A DNA stretch of 64,000 nucleotides from Acinetobacter rathckeae. GTDB taxonomy: Bacteria; Pseudomonadota; Gammaproteobacteria; Pseudomonadales; Moraxellaceae. The notes under the pieces were generated by a model. The model was not told where the DNA came from and ran no database searches. It saw only the letters and a program-made list of their open reading frames with translations. The position numbers were made by a program, and so were the translations under genes. The stretch spans positions 248,001-312,000 of the forward strand of contig NZ_VTDO01000001.1 of the NCBI RefSeq assembly GCF_015627125.1, given 5' to 3'. Of the stretch, positions 46,503-55,382 are shown piece after piece. How positions within the stretch are numbered: the stretch's first letter is position 1; each line of letters starts with the position of its first letter.

Positions 46503-46614
46503 TGACTTAAATAAATAATTTTTTTATTTGTGATGAAACGGTTTTGTCGATATTAAAGTAAAAATAAAGGGAATGACTGAGCGTCTTAGTGATCGTTTTT
46601 GTGTATCTTTTCAA

Positions 46615-46649
46615 CCCATTGATTCACTTGCTTAGTAAGTATCAATGGG
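46615..46649. other. inverted repeat between converging genes
   Basis: CCCATTGAT (46615-46623) and ATCAATGGG (46641-46649) are perfect 9-bp inverted repeats in the 199-base gap between the S66 gene and the phytase-like gene. No clear U-tract follows. It may be a weak terminator. Confidence 0.45.
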
Positions 46650-46701
46650 CTAAAGAGTACAATTAAGCGATTCACTGATATATCATAAATATTAAATCAG
46701 C

Positions 46702-47940
46702 TTACCAAAGTGCTTTTGGGAGTTTGATTTTTACCACTTCGTTGTTATCTGCTGTATTGGCATTTCGTCCAGATGAAAATGGAAAGTTATTGTCATTAAA
46801 TACGGTAATGGTATTTGGGCTTTCAATAATAATATCTTCAATGGTTTCAAATGGCATCATAAACTGCGTGCCTGTCCCTAAATCACCTACATAGCGAGTG
46901 GTTTTATAGAGATCATGAGGGTTGTTAATCGCCATTAAATTGACCAAATCTTTACGTGTGACGGCTTGTTTTGCTTCATTCAAATGGACTTGAATAATTT
47001 TTTTGTAGCCATTTGGGTCATTTTGACTGGCATCTCGTTCAATAATCAGCCCATCCTTATCATTAAACATTTGAAAGTCGCCAATATTGGTGGCTTTAGC
47101 ATCTAGTACAAAGTAGTAGTAGTTTGGAGTGTATTGTTTTTTCTGTATATCAAATTGAAAAATGAGTAGCTGTTTTTCTTTTGAGTTGAGTAATGGTTTT
47201 TCAAGTATAGGATATAAAAACTTCTGGTCAGGAGAAAGAGCCATTCCTTCAAAACCACCACTCCTTTGCACCAATGGTTCAATATATTGTGATTTATTAC
47301 GATTAAACTGATTTTGTGGTGATCTTAACGCTGTGTTGGGGTGAAGTGGGTTTGGCAGAGTAACTGGCGGGTCAAGCAATACGCCATCTGCAGAAAAGTG
47401 TAGTAAATATGGGCCGAATTCATCACCGATCCAATAGCTACCATCACTCAGTTGTTGCATTGATTCGATGTCAAAATCTGCACCTGTGAGTAAGCGATCA
47501 GCCGTGTTTTGATGAACAATTTCAAATGGAACAAGACGGTTTGGATCTTTAAGTTGAATGGTTTTAAGAATACTGATGTTTTGTGCAGAGTGTTTTTTCG
47601 TGGCAAAATCAATTTTCAGCGTATACATACGCAGTAAAAAATCACTCGAATTGTCTTGTGTACCAAACCCGTTGTCAGGCATTGCAGTATATGTACCGTC
47701 TTTATTTTTTATTGCGGCAGAAAAACCTTGCACAGGCTGACTTGCAAACGGGACAGAAAACCCGTTTTTACCTTCAATTTTATGGCCACTACTTGGCCCT
47801 TCAGCAAAAGTATTGGCGGGTAAGCTTGCAAAAGCAACTAATTTAGGGGCTTTTGCAGTCGAAGTTGGTTTGGGTTGCATCTGACAGCCTGTAGCAATAA
47901 GCATTGAGGCTAAAAAACTGACACATAATTTCTTATTCAT
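46702..47940 (-). CDS. phytase-like (esterase-like) lipoprotein
   Basis: A 412-residue exported lipoprotein. The signal peptide ends in the lipobox ATGC at residues 17-20 or so, followed by QMQPKPTS. The rest matches the 'esterase-like activity of phytase' family (beta-propeller type), with MPDNGFGTQDNSSDF, WIGDEFGPYLLHF and GGFEGMALSPDQKFLYPILE. Such proteins are thought to hydrolyse phosphoesters but most are untested. It is monocistronic and converges on the S66 gene. Confidence 0.82.
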   Translation of the reverse strand: MNKKLCVSFLASMLIATGCQMQPKPTSTAKAPKLVAFASLPANTFAEGPSSGHKIEGKNGFSVPFASQPVQGFSAAIKNKDGTYTAMPDNGFGTQDNSSDFLLRMYTLKIDFATKKHSAQNISILKTIQLKDPNRLVPFEIVHQNTADRLLTGADFDIESMQQLSDGSYWIGDEFGPYLLHFSADGVLLDPPVTLPNPLHPNTALRSPQNQFNRNKSQYIEPLVQRSGGFEGMALSPDQKFLYPILEKPLLNSKEKQLLIFQFDIQKKQYTPNYYYFVLDAKATNIGDFQMFNDKDGLIIERDASQNDPNGYKKIIQVHLNEAKQAVTRKDLVNLMAINNPHDLYKTTRYVGDLGTGTQFMMPFETIEDIIIESPNTITVFNDNNFPFSSGRNANTADNNEVVKIKLPKALW

Positions 47941-48058
47941 TTGAGGTTATACACTGTTGTTGTGAAGTCTAAAGTCTAGAAACAACATATGAACAATAGA
48001 TGTCAGTGATATAACTGATCTGTTAAACCCAAGGTTTTAAGCTTGGGTCTAGAATCGA

Positions 48059-48688
48059 CTAAGCAATATAACGTGAGCTTTTATGGTTCATGGCAATGAC
48101 AAAGTTCAGTACAATTGCACCTAAAATTGAGATTGCTAATAAGTGCCACTCGACAAAAAAAGCTGATGCAATGAGTATGCTTAGGTCAACACCCATTTGG
48201 AATTTACCTGCGGAAATATTAAATTTACTCTGTAAATAAAGTGCCAATAGGTTGACACCACCTAAACTTGAGCGATGTCTAAATAAAATTAAGAAACTAA
48301 TACCCATAATTAAATTAGCAACAATAGTGGCATAAAATGGATTAATTGATTGAATTTTAATAAATTGAGGCATTATTTCTGCAAATGCAGAAAGCAAAAG
48401 TACTGCAATGAAAGTCTTAATGACTAATGCAATGCCCATTTTTTTATAAGCAAAATAATAAAAAGGAATGTTAATCAGAAAAAATACTGTACCAAACTTT
48501 AAGCCAGTAATGTAGTGAATGAGCAATGATAGACCTGCTGTTCCTCCTGTCATAATGCCTGAAAACTGTAATAGATTTAGGGCAAAAGATAAAATAAATG
48601 TGCCAATGAGCATAGCAAGCATGTCTTCAATTTTTGTATGAGCATCAACGGTAGACATTGCGTTTGGTGCTGTGGAGGTGTTTTTCAT
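48059..48688 (-). CDS. YitT-family membrane protein
   Basis: A 209-residue inner-membrane protein with five or six hydrophobic segments, matching the YitT/DUF161 membrane part (SGIMTGGTAGLSLLIHY, FRHRSSLGGVNLLALYLQ). Many YitT proteins carry a C-terminal soluble DUF2179 domain; it is absent here, so this is the short form. Function and substrate are unknown. A hairpin lies between it and the hydrolase gene upstream. Confidence 0.83.
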   Translation of the reverse strand: MKNTSTAPNAMSTVDAHTKIEDMLAMLIGTFILSFALNLLQFSGIMTGGTAGLSLLIHYITGLKFGTVFFLINIPFYYFAYKKMGIALVIKTFIAVLLLSAFAEIMPQFIKIQSINPFYATIVANLIMGISFLILFRHRSSLGGVNLLALYLQSKFNISAGKFQMGVDLSILIASAFFVEWHLLAISILGAIVLNFVIAMNHKSSRYIA

Positions 48689-48717
48689 ATTAATGACCCT
48701 AAATCAAAATTTGATGC

Positions 48718-48749
48718 CACCGCATGCATGAAGTCATGCGGTGTTTTTT
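48718..48749. terminator. hairpin between hydrolase and YitT genes
   Basis: CACCGCATG (48718-48726) pairs perfectly with CATGCGGTG (48735-48743). The T-run (48744-48749) is on the plus strand, while both neighbouring genes read on the minus strand, so it would be a weak terminator for the hydrolase gene. Confidence 0.5.
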
Positions 48750-48751
48750 AT

Positions 48752-49381
48752 CTATAAGTTAATATAACGCTGAATAGTTTCGTTGAGCTGTTTTAAGTAG
48801 CCTGTGAAAAAGTGATTTGCACCTGGGAAAATGGTAATCGGGTGTTTTTGTGGTTTCGCCCAAATGATCGCATCTGACAGTAAAGTAATGTCATCGCCTT
48901 CACCATGTATAAGTAGTAAATCGCCTTTAAGCTCAGGGGTTTTATAGTGCCTTAAACCTTGCACAGTTGCTGTAGGTAAGCCACATAAAACCAATTGTGT
49001 TGGTCGCTCAAGTTGTTCTAGTTGGTCATAGGCCTTTGCAATCACATGTGCGCCAAAGCTAAAACCACCTGCATAAAATGGTAGGCCTGCATGTTGCTGT
49101 TTGGCATAGTCAATCACAGATAAAATATCATCTGTTTCGCCAAAACCTTCGTTATGTGTGCCTTCGCTGTTACCAGAACCACGGAAGCTCGGTCTATAGA
49201 CCACGCAACCGCGTTCAACTAAAATTTTAGCTAAAAGTGCGGGCACTTTATGTTGTGGTGTACCTCCTTGTAGTGGGTGAGGGTGACATATTACGGCAAA
49301 TCCTTTTGCAGTGATTTGTGGATAATCAACAAATACTTCAATTTTACCGACTGGGCCATTTAAAAAGATTGTATCAGTCAT
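48752..49381 (-). CDS. alpha/beta hydrolase, COG2945 type
   Basis: A 209-residue cytosolic hydrolase of the small dienelactone-hydrolase-like group. The oxyanion stretch CHPHPLQGGT is near residue 30, the nucleophile elbow GGFSFGAH near residue 105, and the catalytic His probably in PGANHFFTG near the C-terminus, with LLIHGEGDD supplying the Asp. The frame is open to 49444, but MTDTIFLNGPVG at 49381 is the family-like start. The substrate is unknown. It is divergent from yaaA. Confidence 0.83.
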   Translation of the reverse strand: MTDTIFLNGPVGKIEVFVDYPQITAKGFAVICHPHPLQGGTPQHKVPALLAKILVERGCVVYRPSFRGSGNSEGTHNEGFGETDDILSVIDYAKQQHAGLPFYAGGFSFGAHVIAKAYDQLEQLERPTQLVLCGLPTATVQGLRHYKTPELKGDLLLIHGEGDDITLLSDAIIWAKPQKHPITIFPGANHFFTGYLKQLNETIQRYINL

Positions 49382-49512
49382 ATCGTTGATATTTCTTGGG
49401 TAAGAAGGAGTACCTATGATACCGATAATTATGATTAAAAACACAAATTAGCTTTAGAAATTCATGACTGTTATAGTAACAGACAAGAATATAACAGATG
49501 ATAGGTAAGACA

Positions 49513-50292
49513 ATGCTAAGCCTTATTTCCCCAGCCAAAACATTGGATTACGAAACGGCACTACCCACAGACCAATTTACCCAACCTCGTTTGCTTGATC
49601 AGTCGGCACAACTCATAGAGGTCTGCCGTAAACTTTCTGCAACTGAGGTTGCTGGTTTAATGGGTGTGAGTGAAAAAATTGCCCAGCTGAATGTGGCTCG
49701 TTTTCAAGATTGGTCGCCGTCTTTTGATTTTGGTAATGCTCGCCAAGCTATTTTTGCATTTAAAGGTGATGTCTACACAGGTTTAGACGCTTATTGTTTG
49801 AGTCAGAAACAGCTCGATTTTGCACAGCAACATTTGCGTATGCTGTCAGGTTTATATGGTGTGTTACGTCCTTTAGATTTAATGATGCCGTATCGTTTAG
49901 AGATGGGCACGAAATTGCACAATGAACGTGGTGCAAATTTATATACATTTTGGGGTGAGCGTATTACACAGCAAATTAATCAAGATTTAGAAGAGGCAAA
50001 TAGTCAAATTTTATTGAACTTAGCTTCTGATGAATACTATAAGGCAGTCAAGCCAACTCAGGTTAAAGCTGAGATTATTCGTCCTGTATTTTTAGATCAG
50101 AAAAATGATCAATATAAAATTATTAGCTTCTATGCCAAAAAAGCACGGGGTTTAATGGCTCGTTTTGTGATTGAGCATCAAATTACCCGTGTTGAAGACT
50201 TAAAGTCGTTTTCTGTTGATGGTTATTATTTCGATGCGGTCAACTCAAGTGCAAGTGAGCTTGTGTTTAAGCGAGATGCAAAAGAAGCTTAA
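49513..50292 (+). CDS. yaaA: peroxide stress protein YaaA
   Basis: A 259-residue DUF328 protein; in E. coli YaaA is induced by OxyR and lowers free iron during peroxide stress, and it has a DNA-binding fold. The start [14 protein letters not shown] is nearly identical to the family start. FKGDVYTGL and [15 protein letters not shown] are further signatures. An ATG at 49498 is in frame, but the family begins at the ATG at 49513, with AGGTAAG upstream. It converges on phrB with a shared hairpin. Confidence 0.93.
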   Translation: MLSLISPAKTLDYETALPTDQFTQPRLLDQSAQLIEVCRKLSATEVAGLMGVSEKIAQLNVARFQDWSPSFDFGNARQAIFAFKGDVYTGLDAYCLSQKQLDFAQQHLRMLSGLYGVLRPLDLMMPYRLEMGTKLHNERGANLYTFWGERITQQINQDLEEANSQILLNLASDEYYKAVKPTQVKAEIIRPVFLDQKNDQYKIISFYAKKARGLMARFVIEHQITRVEDLKSFSVDGYYFDAVNSSASELVFKRDAKEA

Positions 50293-50296
50293 ATCT

Positions 50297-50331
50297 AAAA
50301 AAGGTATGATGCTCAAGTGCATCATACCTTT
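50297..50331. terminator. bidirectional terminator, yaaA and phrB
   Basis: AAAGGTATGATGC (50300-50312) pairs perfectly with GCATCATACCTTT (50319-50331) around TCAAGT. The A-run on the left gives phrB the better U-tract. Confidence 0.85.
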
Positions 50332-50342
50332 AATGGTTTTAT

Positions 50343-51767
50343 TTAGAGATTCTTAAAGGCTTCAATGGCACGTACTCGGCTAGATTTGAGATCTACGATG
50401 GGTTTGGGGTAGTCAAGATAACCAATCTTATGCGCAAATGGTGCATGAATTTGTTTGGCTTGTAATGATGCCAATTCAGGCACCCACTGTTTGATGTATT
50501 TACCTTCAGGGTCAAAGCGTTCAGATTGAGTGACAGGGTTGAAAATACGAAAGTAAGGTGCAGCATCTGTGCCTGTCGATGCAGACCATTGCCAACCACC
50601 ATTATTGGCTGCCAATTCGCCATCAATTAAATGTTGCATAAACCAACGTTCACCTTCTCGCCAATCAATCAGTAAATTCTTGGTGAGAAACATAGCACAG
50701 ATCATACGTACACGGTTATGCATCCAACCAGTCTGTTTTAGCTCTCGCATACCTGCATCTACAATGGGTATGCCCGTTTGTCCTTGAGTCCATTTTTCAA
50801 AATCACTTGGGGCATCACGCCATACTAAGCGATTGGTTTCATCTTTAAAGGGTTTTGCTTTCGACACTTTAGGAAAATCAACCATAATGTGTTGATAGAA
50901 CTCACGCCAAAGTATTTCAGTCAGCCATGTCTCATCTCCTTTATGACTTAACACAAACTCACCATGGTAGGGCTGGAAGAGTGCCTGTAAGCATTGTCTG
51001 GCTGAAATCATACCTATATTTAAATATGCAGAGATACGGCTCGTACCCTGTATGGCAGGGAAGTCTCGTGTGTCTTGGTATTGTTTGACATTATGCTGTA
51101 GAAAGTCATTGAGCTTTTCGTGAGCAACAGGTTCACCCACAGGCCAAAGTTGTAATATCTGTTCTGAAACAGGGTAGTGTGTCAGCATGTCATCTAAACA
51201 GACTTGCTGAATGTCTTTTGGCAATGTGATGTTTTCTTGTTGCTCAATGTCTGGGTAACACTGAGGCATGCTGTGTTGTAGTCGTTCAAAGCAGGCCTTT
51301 TTAAATGGCGTAAAGACCTTATATGGTTGATTATTTTGGGTGCGTATAGTGCCTTTAGGAAATAAGGTATGGTCTTGAAAAAGATGTAGTGTTTTAGCGT
51401 GCTGAGAAAGTATTTTTAGCGTTGCATCATCACGTTTTTTTTCATATACCGCATATTCAGCATTGGCATATACATCTGTAATACTCAGTTGTTCTGTAAG
51501 CGTGAGCATATAATTGGCAATATCTTTCCACTGCTCAATTTGCGCAACAATAAGCGGAATATTTTTTTCTAAAAGTTGTTGTTGTAAGGTTTTGAGTTGT
51601 CGTAAATAAAAGTTAATTTTACACGTTGCATCGTGGTGTAGTTTCCATTGTTCGGGCGATAAAATCACTACTGCAATACAAGGATTTCCTTGCTGTGTTG
51701 CATGCCACAGGGCACTGTTGTCTTGTATACGAAGGTCTTGACGAAACCAAATGAGGTGAGTAGGCAT
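50343..51767 (-). CDS. phrB: deoxyribodipyrimidine photolyase
   Basis: Light-driven FAD enzyme that splits cyclobutane pyrimidine dimers. The 474-residue length matches E. coli PhrB (472). The N-terminal antenna-pigment domain starts HLIWFRQDLRIQDN. The FAD/DNA domain has WLTEILWREFYQHIM, TGIPIVDAGMRELKQTGWMHNR and NNGGWQWSASTGTDAAPYFR. I use the ATG at 51767, where the family begins; the frame runs to 51788. No clear ribosome-binding site is seen. Confidence 0.95.
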   Translation of the reverse strand: MPTHLIWFRQDLRIQDNSALWHATQQGNPCIAVVILSPEQWKLHHDATCKINFYLRQLKTLQQQLLEKNIPLIVAQIEQWKDIANYMLTLTEQLSITDVYANAEYAVYEKKRDDATLKILSQHAKTLHLFQDHTLFPKGTIRTQNNQPYKVFTPFKKACFERLQHSMPQCYPDIEQQENITLPKDIQQVCLDDMLTHYPVSEQILQLWPVGEPVAHEKLNDFLQHNVKQYQDTRDFPAIQGTSRISAYLNIGMISARQCLQALFQPYHGEFVLSHKGDETWLTEILWREFYQHIMVDFPKVSKAKPFKDETNRLVWRDAPSDFEKWTQGQTGIPIVDAGMRELKQTGWMHNRVRMICAMFLTKNLLIDWREGERWFMQHLIDGELAANNGGWQWSASTGTDAAPYFRIFNPVTQSERFDPEGKYIKQWVPELASLQAKQIHAPFAHKIGYLDYPKPIVDLKSSRVRAIEAFKNL

Positions 51768-51813
51768 AGCGCTTATTTTTCTAAACACATTTGCTATAGT
51801 CTAATCAGAGACC

Positions 51814-51845
51814 AAAAAAAAGCAAAGCTGAAGCTTTGCTTTTTT
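51814..51845 (-). terminator. terminator of slyD
   Basis: GCAAAGC (51822-51828) and GCTTTGC (51833-51839) pair around TGAA, flanked by an A-run and a T-run. It lies just after slyD on the minus strand and before phrB. Confidence 0.85.
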
Positions 51846-51857
51846 GTTCGCCATCAC

Positions 51858-52340
51858 TTAGTGATGATGACCGCCTGCACCATGTACATGGCCGTGATCT
51901 AATTCTTCTTGGCTTGCTTCACGTACGTCAGTCACTTCAACGTCAAATGTAAGGTCTTGACCTGCAAGTGGGAAGTTCGCATCTACAACAACAGTTTCGC
52001 CTTCAACAGATTTTACAGTCACAATTTGTACGCCGTCATCTGTTTGTGCTTGGAATTGCATGCCCGCTTCGATGTTTTCAACACCTTGGAACATTTGAGC
52101 AGGAACTTCTTGTACAAGCTCAGGGTTGTATTCGCCGTATGCTTCAGCAGCAGGAATAGTGATAACAAATTTGTCACCAACTGTTTTGCCTTCAAGTGCT
52201 TTTTCTAGGCCTGGGATGATGTTTCCTGCACCATGCAAATAAACGAGTGGCTCGCCTTGTGATTTGTCGAGTGTTTCACCTTCTGCATTAGTGAGTGTGT
52301 AGTTGAATGAAACAACTTGGTTATTCGCAATAGCGCTCAT
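51858..52340 (-). CDS. slyD: FKBP-type peptidyl-prolyl isomerase SlyD
   Basis: A 160-residue prolyl isomerase and chaperone of the SlyD type. The FKBP core has YLHGAGNIIPGLEKAL and the IF (insert-in-flap) domain between GDKFVITIPAAEAYGEYN and GQDLTFDVEVTDV. The C-terminal tail is His-rich (DHGHVHGAGGHHH) and should bind nickel or zinc, but is shorter than in E. coli. It is acidic and cytosolic. It is a single gene with its own terminator. Confidence 0.93.
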   Translation of the reverse strand: MSAIANNQVVSFNYTLTNAEGETLDKSQGEPLVYLHGAGNIIPGLEKALEGKTVGDKFVITIPAAEAYGEYNPELVQEVPAQMFQGVENIEAGMQFQAQTDDGVQIVTVKSVEGETVVVDANFPLAGQDLTFDVEVTDVREASQEELDHGHVHGAGGHHH

Positions 52341-52440
52341 ATTTGATATCCATTTTTATGTGCCAAAACTTTAATATGCATGACTGCATATTAAAATATA
52401 AAGGCATCGTTGCATTAAATTATAGTATGAGGATCATTTT

Positions 52441-52478
52441 TGAAAAATCAATGAATGGTTGCTTAAAAAACAACCATT
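52441..52478 (-). terminator. probable terminator of ndh
   Basis: AATGGTTG (52454-52461) and CAACCATT (52471-52478) pair around a 9-base loop. On the minus strand the hairpin is followed by a short T-run. Confidence 0.6.
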
Positions 52479-52524
52479 GCATATTTTTTCGTGCAAACAC
52501 AACTCAAACGAAGCCATATAAAAC

Positions 52525-53814
52525 TTAGTACAGTTTAATTTTTGGTCCAACTCTGCGTGTTACAAAGTCTTTGGTCATCATTAAACCTGCTTGTGTATAG
52601 CCGTGAATATGGGTTTGATGAATACGGTACAGTGATGCATACATTGAACGAGCCAATGCACCATGTACTTTAACCTGACCTAAAATTTCACCAATCGCTT
52701 TGTTACGACTTAAAGAAACCAGTGAGCCTTTGTCTGTAAAGCTGAACATTGGCATGTTACCACCACGTAAGTAAACAGGAATCGCTTCTGCTAAGAAACT
52801 GGCTTGTTGACTTGCGACTTGTGCACGTGGTGCAAGTGGTGGTTCGTGTGCATCGGGTTGGCAGTGAGCACAGTCACCAAGGGCAAAAATGCTTGGTTCG
52901 CTTAAAGTTTGCAGTGTTGAATAGACCTTCAAACGATTAATACGGTCTTTTTCAAAGCCTTCAAGTAACTCAAGTACAGGCGGTGCTTTTACGCCTGCAG
53001 CCCATACGATCATGTCTGCAGGAATGGTTTTTCCATCTGCAAATTGAATGGAGTCTTTGGTCACTTCGCTCACTTTGTGTTGTGTGAGTACATCAATGCC
53101 CATTTTTTCGAGTGTTTTTTGTGTTTGTGCTGAAATAGATTCAGACAACACCGGTAAAATACGATTAGTTGCTTCAATAAGCGTGATCTTGACTGATTTC
53201 GGGTCAATATGGTCAAGGCCATATTGATTAAAGTTTTCTTTGGCATCAATCAGTTCTGCTGCAAGCTCTACGCCTGTTGCACCTGCACCAATAATGGCAA
53301 TATTGAGCATACGTGTTTCAGGTGAGTTTTGTGCATTTAAATACAGATGAAACAGATCTTGTTGGAAAACATCTGCTTGTTCTCGGTTATCTAAGAAATA
53401 GCAGTTATCACGTACACCTTTGGTATTAAAGTCATTACAGCGAGAGCCGATCGCTAAAACCAGTGTGTCGTAGTGAATGTCTGTAAAACCTTCGTGGTGG
53501 TATTTCTCTGACAGTTGAGGTGTACTGATTTTAATGTTTTTTGTGCTTTTGTCTAAGCCTTCGAACTGACCCAAAATAAATTGGTAATGATGTTTTTTTG
53601 CATGAGCAAAGTAGTTGGTTTCTTCTGAATGTGGGTTCAGTGTACCTGCTGCAATTTCATGTAAAAGAGGCTTCCAAATGTGCGATAGTGAGCGGTCAAT
53701 GAGGGTGATTTGAGCTTTTTTATGTTTGCCTAGCGTATTGCCAAGTTGAGTTGCCAACTCTAAACCACCAGCGCCACCACCAACAATAACTATTCGATGT
53801 AATTGGTTATTCAT
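52525..53814 (-). CDS. ndh: type II NADH dehydrogenase
   Basis: Peripheral-membrane, non-proton-pumping NADH:quinone oxidoreductase. The 429-residue protein has the FAD-binding GGGAGGLELA near residue 12, the NADH-binding GAGATGVELAAEL near residue 175, VWAAGVKAPP and the second FAD contact FALGDCAHC. HIWKPLLHEIAAG is typical of Ndh-2. It feeds the quinone pool. It is monocistronic. Confidence 0.93.
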   Translation of the reverse strand: MNNQLHRIVIVGGGAGGLELATQLGNTLGKHKKAQITLIDRSLSHIWKPLLHEIAAGTLNPHSEETNYFAHAKKHHYQFILGQFEGLDKSTKNIKISTPQLSEKYHHEGFTDIHYDTLVLAIGSRCNDFNTKGVRDNCYFLDNREQADVFQQDLFHLYLNAQNSPETRMLNIAIIGAGATGVELAAELIDAKENFNQYGLDHIDPKSVKITLIEATNRILPVLSESISAQTQKTLEKMGIDVLTQHKVSEVTKDSIQFADGKTIPADMIVWAAGVKAPPVLELLEGFEKDRINRLKVYSTLQTLSEPSIFALGDCAHCQPDAHEPPLAPRAQVASQQASFLAEAIPVYLRGGNMPMFSFTDKGSLVSLSRNKAIGEILGQVKVHGALARSMYASLYRIHQTHIHGYTQAGLMMTKDFVTRRVGPKIKLY

Positions 53815-53918
53815 GATTTGGTTTGCCTTTATATGTTATATGTATTTGACGTTCTAGACGGTTTTGTTCCATTTAATATCCCACCTTTTACATCCATGTG
53901 AAATGACTAAAAACGACT

Positions 53919-55214
53919 TTATTGATAAATGATTGCTTCTGCAGTTTGATTAGACATAAATGGTAGTATTTGTCTAAGCCAGTGTATCAATCGTTCAAAT
54001 AAATTGGCACGTTCTAATACAATAGGTGCAGAAATTTTTAATGTATCAATAGGTTGATTATTTTGCAAAATGGTTACATTTGCAAGCAGCATTTCTCTAT
54101 TTAGTGGTGCAATGAGCTGTTTTTGATCAAGTGTAATATTGAGCTTAATTTGCTGTTGATTTAAGGGTAAAACACTTTGTTTATTTTCAACCACGACACC
54201 TGTGTTTATATCAAAATTTTGTAGTTGAATTGGGGTGTCTTTAGGGTATAACGATGTTGTTAATATTTTGTTGTTTTTGTAGGCAAAGGTAAAACTTTTT
54301 TGCTCACCATTCACTACGGGCAATTGGAATAACGGTTGATTGGCTTTGAGGGCAACCACATCTTGCGTATAAGCAAATGCCAAATTCATGAGTTGGTTCG
54401 CCACTTGAGCACGTTTAAATTTACTTTTTGTGCCTAAAACCACCACAATCAGTCTACGTTCAGGGAGTGTTGAATCTGCTGTCATACGTTTTGCTGTGAG
54501 TGCAAAATTAAACCCTGCTGCTGCGGTATAACCTGTTTTTAGACCATCGATGGTATCGTCTTTTTTGAGTAATAGATTTGTGGCTTTATGAGTAAGGTCA
54601 TCCCATGCATAGCTTTGTTGTTTGGAGTAGTTTAAATATTCTGGATGTTTTTTTATCAGTTGATCAGAAAGTTTAACTAAATCTGAAGCAGATGAGTAGT
54701 GGTCTACCATGGTAATGCCAGCTGGGTTGGTAAAATGAGTATTTGACATGCCGAGTTGTTGTGCTGTTGCATTCATCTTTTCAATAAACTGTGGCAAGTT
54801 GCCTGAAATCTTTTCTGCTAGTGTCACTGCTGCATCATTGGCAGACATGACAATTAATCCACTGAGCAGTTGGTCGACAGTAATATGTTCACCAACTTTT
54901 AAACCCATTTTAGATTCATCAGATTTAACATAATTAACCACACTTGTTGCCGTAATGGTGTCTGTGGTTTTGAGTTGTCCTGCATGAATGGCCTCTAACG
55001 TCAGATACGCCACCATCATTTTGGTTAAAGAAGCGGGCGCACGTTGTGCATCTGCATTATGTGCGGCAATCACTTGTTCTGTTTGTGGGTCGAAGATCAT
55101 CCAAGATTCTGCTTCTACAGACTCGGGGGCAATGTTAAGTATGGCCGCATTGCTAGAAGTCACAAAAATAAAAAAGAGGAAAAATGCCAATAGAGGTCGT
55201 GTAGAAAAAATCAA
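53919..55214 (-). CDS. dacC: D-alanyl-D-alanine carboxypeptidase (PBP5/6 type)
   Basis: Periplasmic DD-carboxypeptidase that trims the terminal D-Ala of peptidoglycan stem peptides. The catalytic motifs are SLTK (Ser62, Lys65), SAND near residue 124 and KTG near residue 226. A signal peptide ends in SSNAA. The C-terminal domain is longer than in PBP5 and ends in an amphipathic, partly hydrophobic stretch that would anchor it to the membrane. It starts at a TTG (55214): no ATG or GTG is in frame upstream, and AAGG sits eight bases before it. The symbol is by family, dacA or dacD being equally possible. Confidence 0.9.
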   Translation of the reverse strand: MIFSTRPLLAFFLFFIFVTSSNAAILNIAPESVEAESWMIFDPQTEQVIAAHNADAQRAPASLTKMMVAYLTLEAIHAGQLKTTDTITATSVVNYVKSDESKMGLKVGEHITVDQLLSGLIVMSANDAAVTLAEKISGNLPQFIEKMNATAQQLGMSNTHFTNPAGITMVDHYSSASDLVKLSDQLIKKHPEYLNYSKQQSYAWDDLTHKATNLLLKKDDTIDGLKTGYTAAAGFNFALTAKRMTADSTLPERRLIVVVLGTKSKFKRAQVANQLMNLAFAYTQDVVALKANQPLFQLPVVNGEQKSFTFAYKNNKILTTSLYPKDTPIQLQNFDINTGVVVENKQSVLPLNQQQIKLNITLDQKQLIAPLNREMLLANVTILQNNQPIDTLKISAPIVLERANLFERLIHWLRQILPFMSNQTAEAIIYQ

Positions 55215-55382
55215 AAGGATCGCCTTGAAACAAATCAGAACGCAGAACGTTACGTGATAAAACTTAAAATAAATAAAAAAGTGTCACAAAAAATGCACAC
55301 TTACTATTGTGGCATAAAATCATTTAAAAAAAGTGCTAAGCTAAAACCTCACCTCAATAAAATTGGATTGAAATTCTGACTT

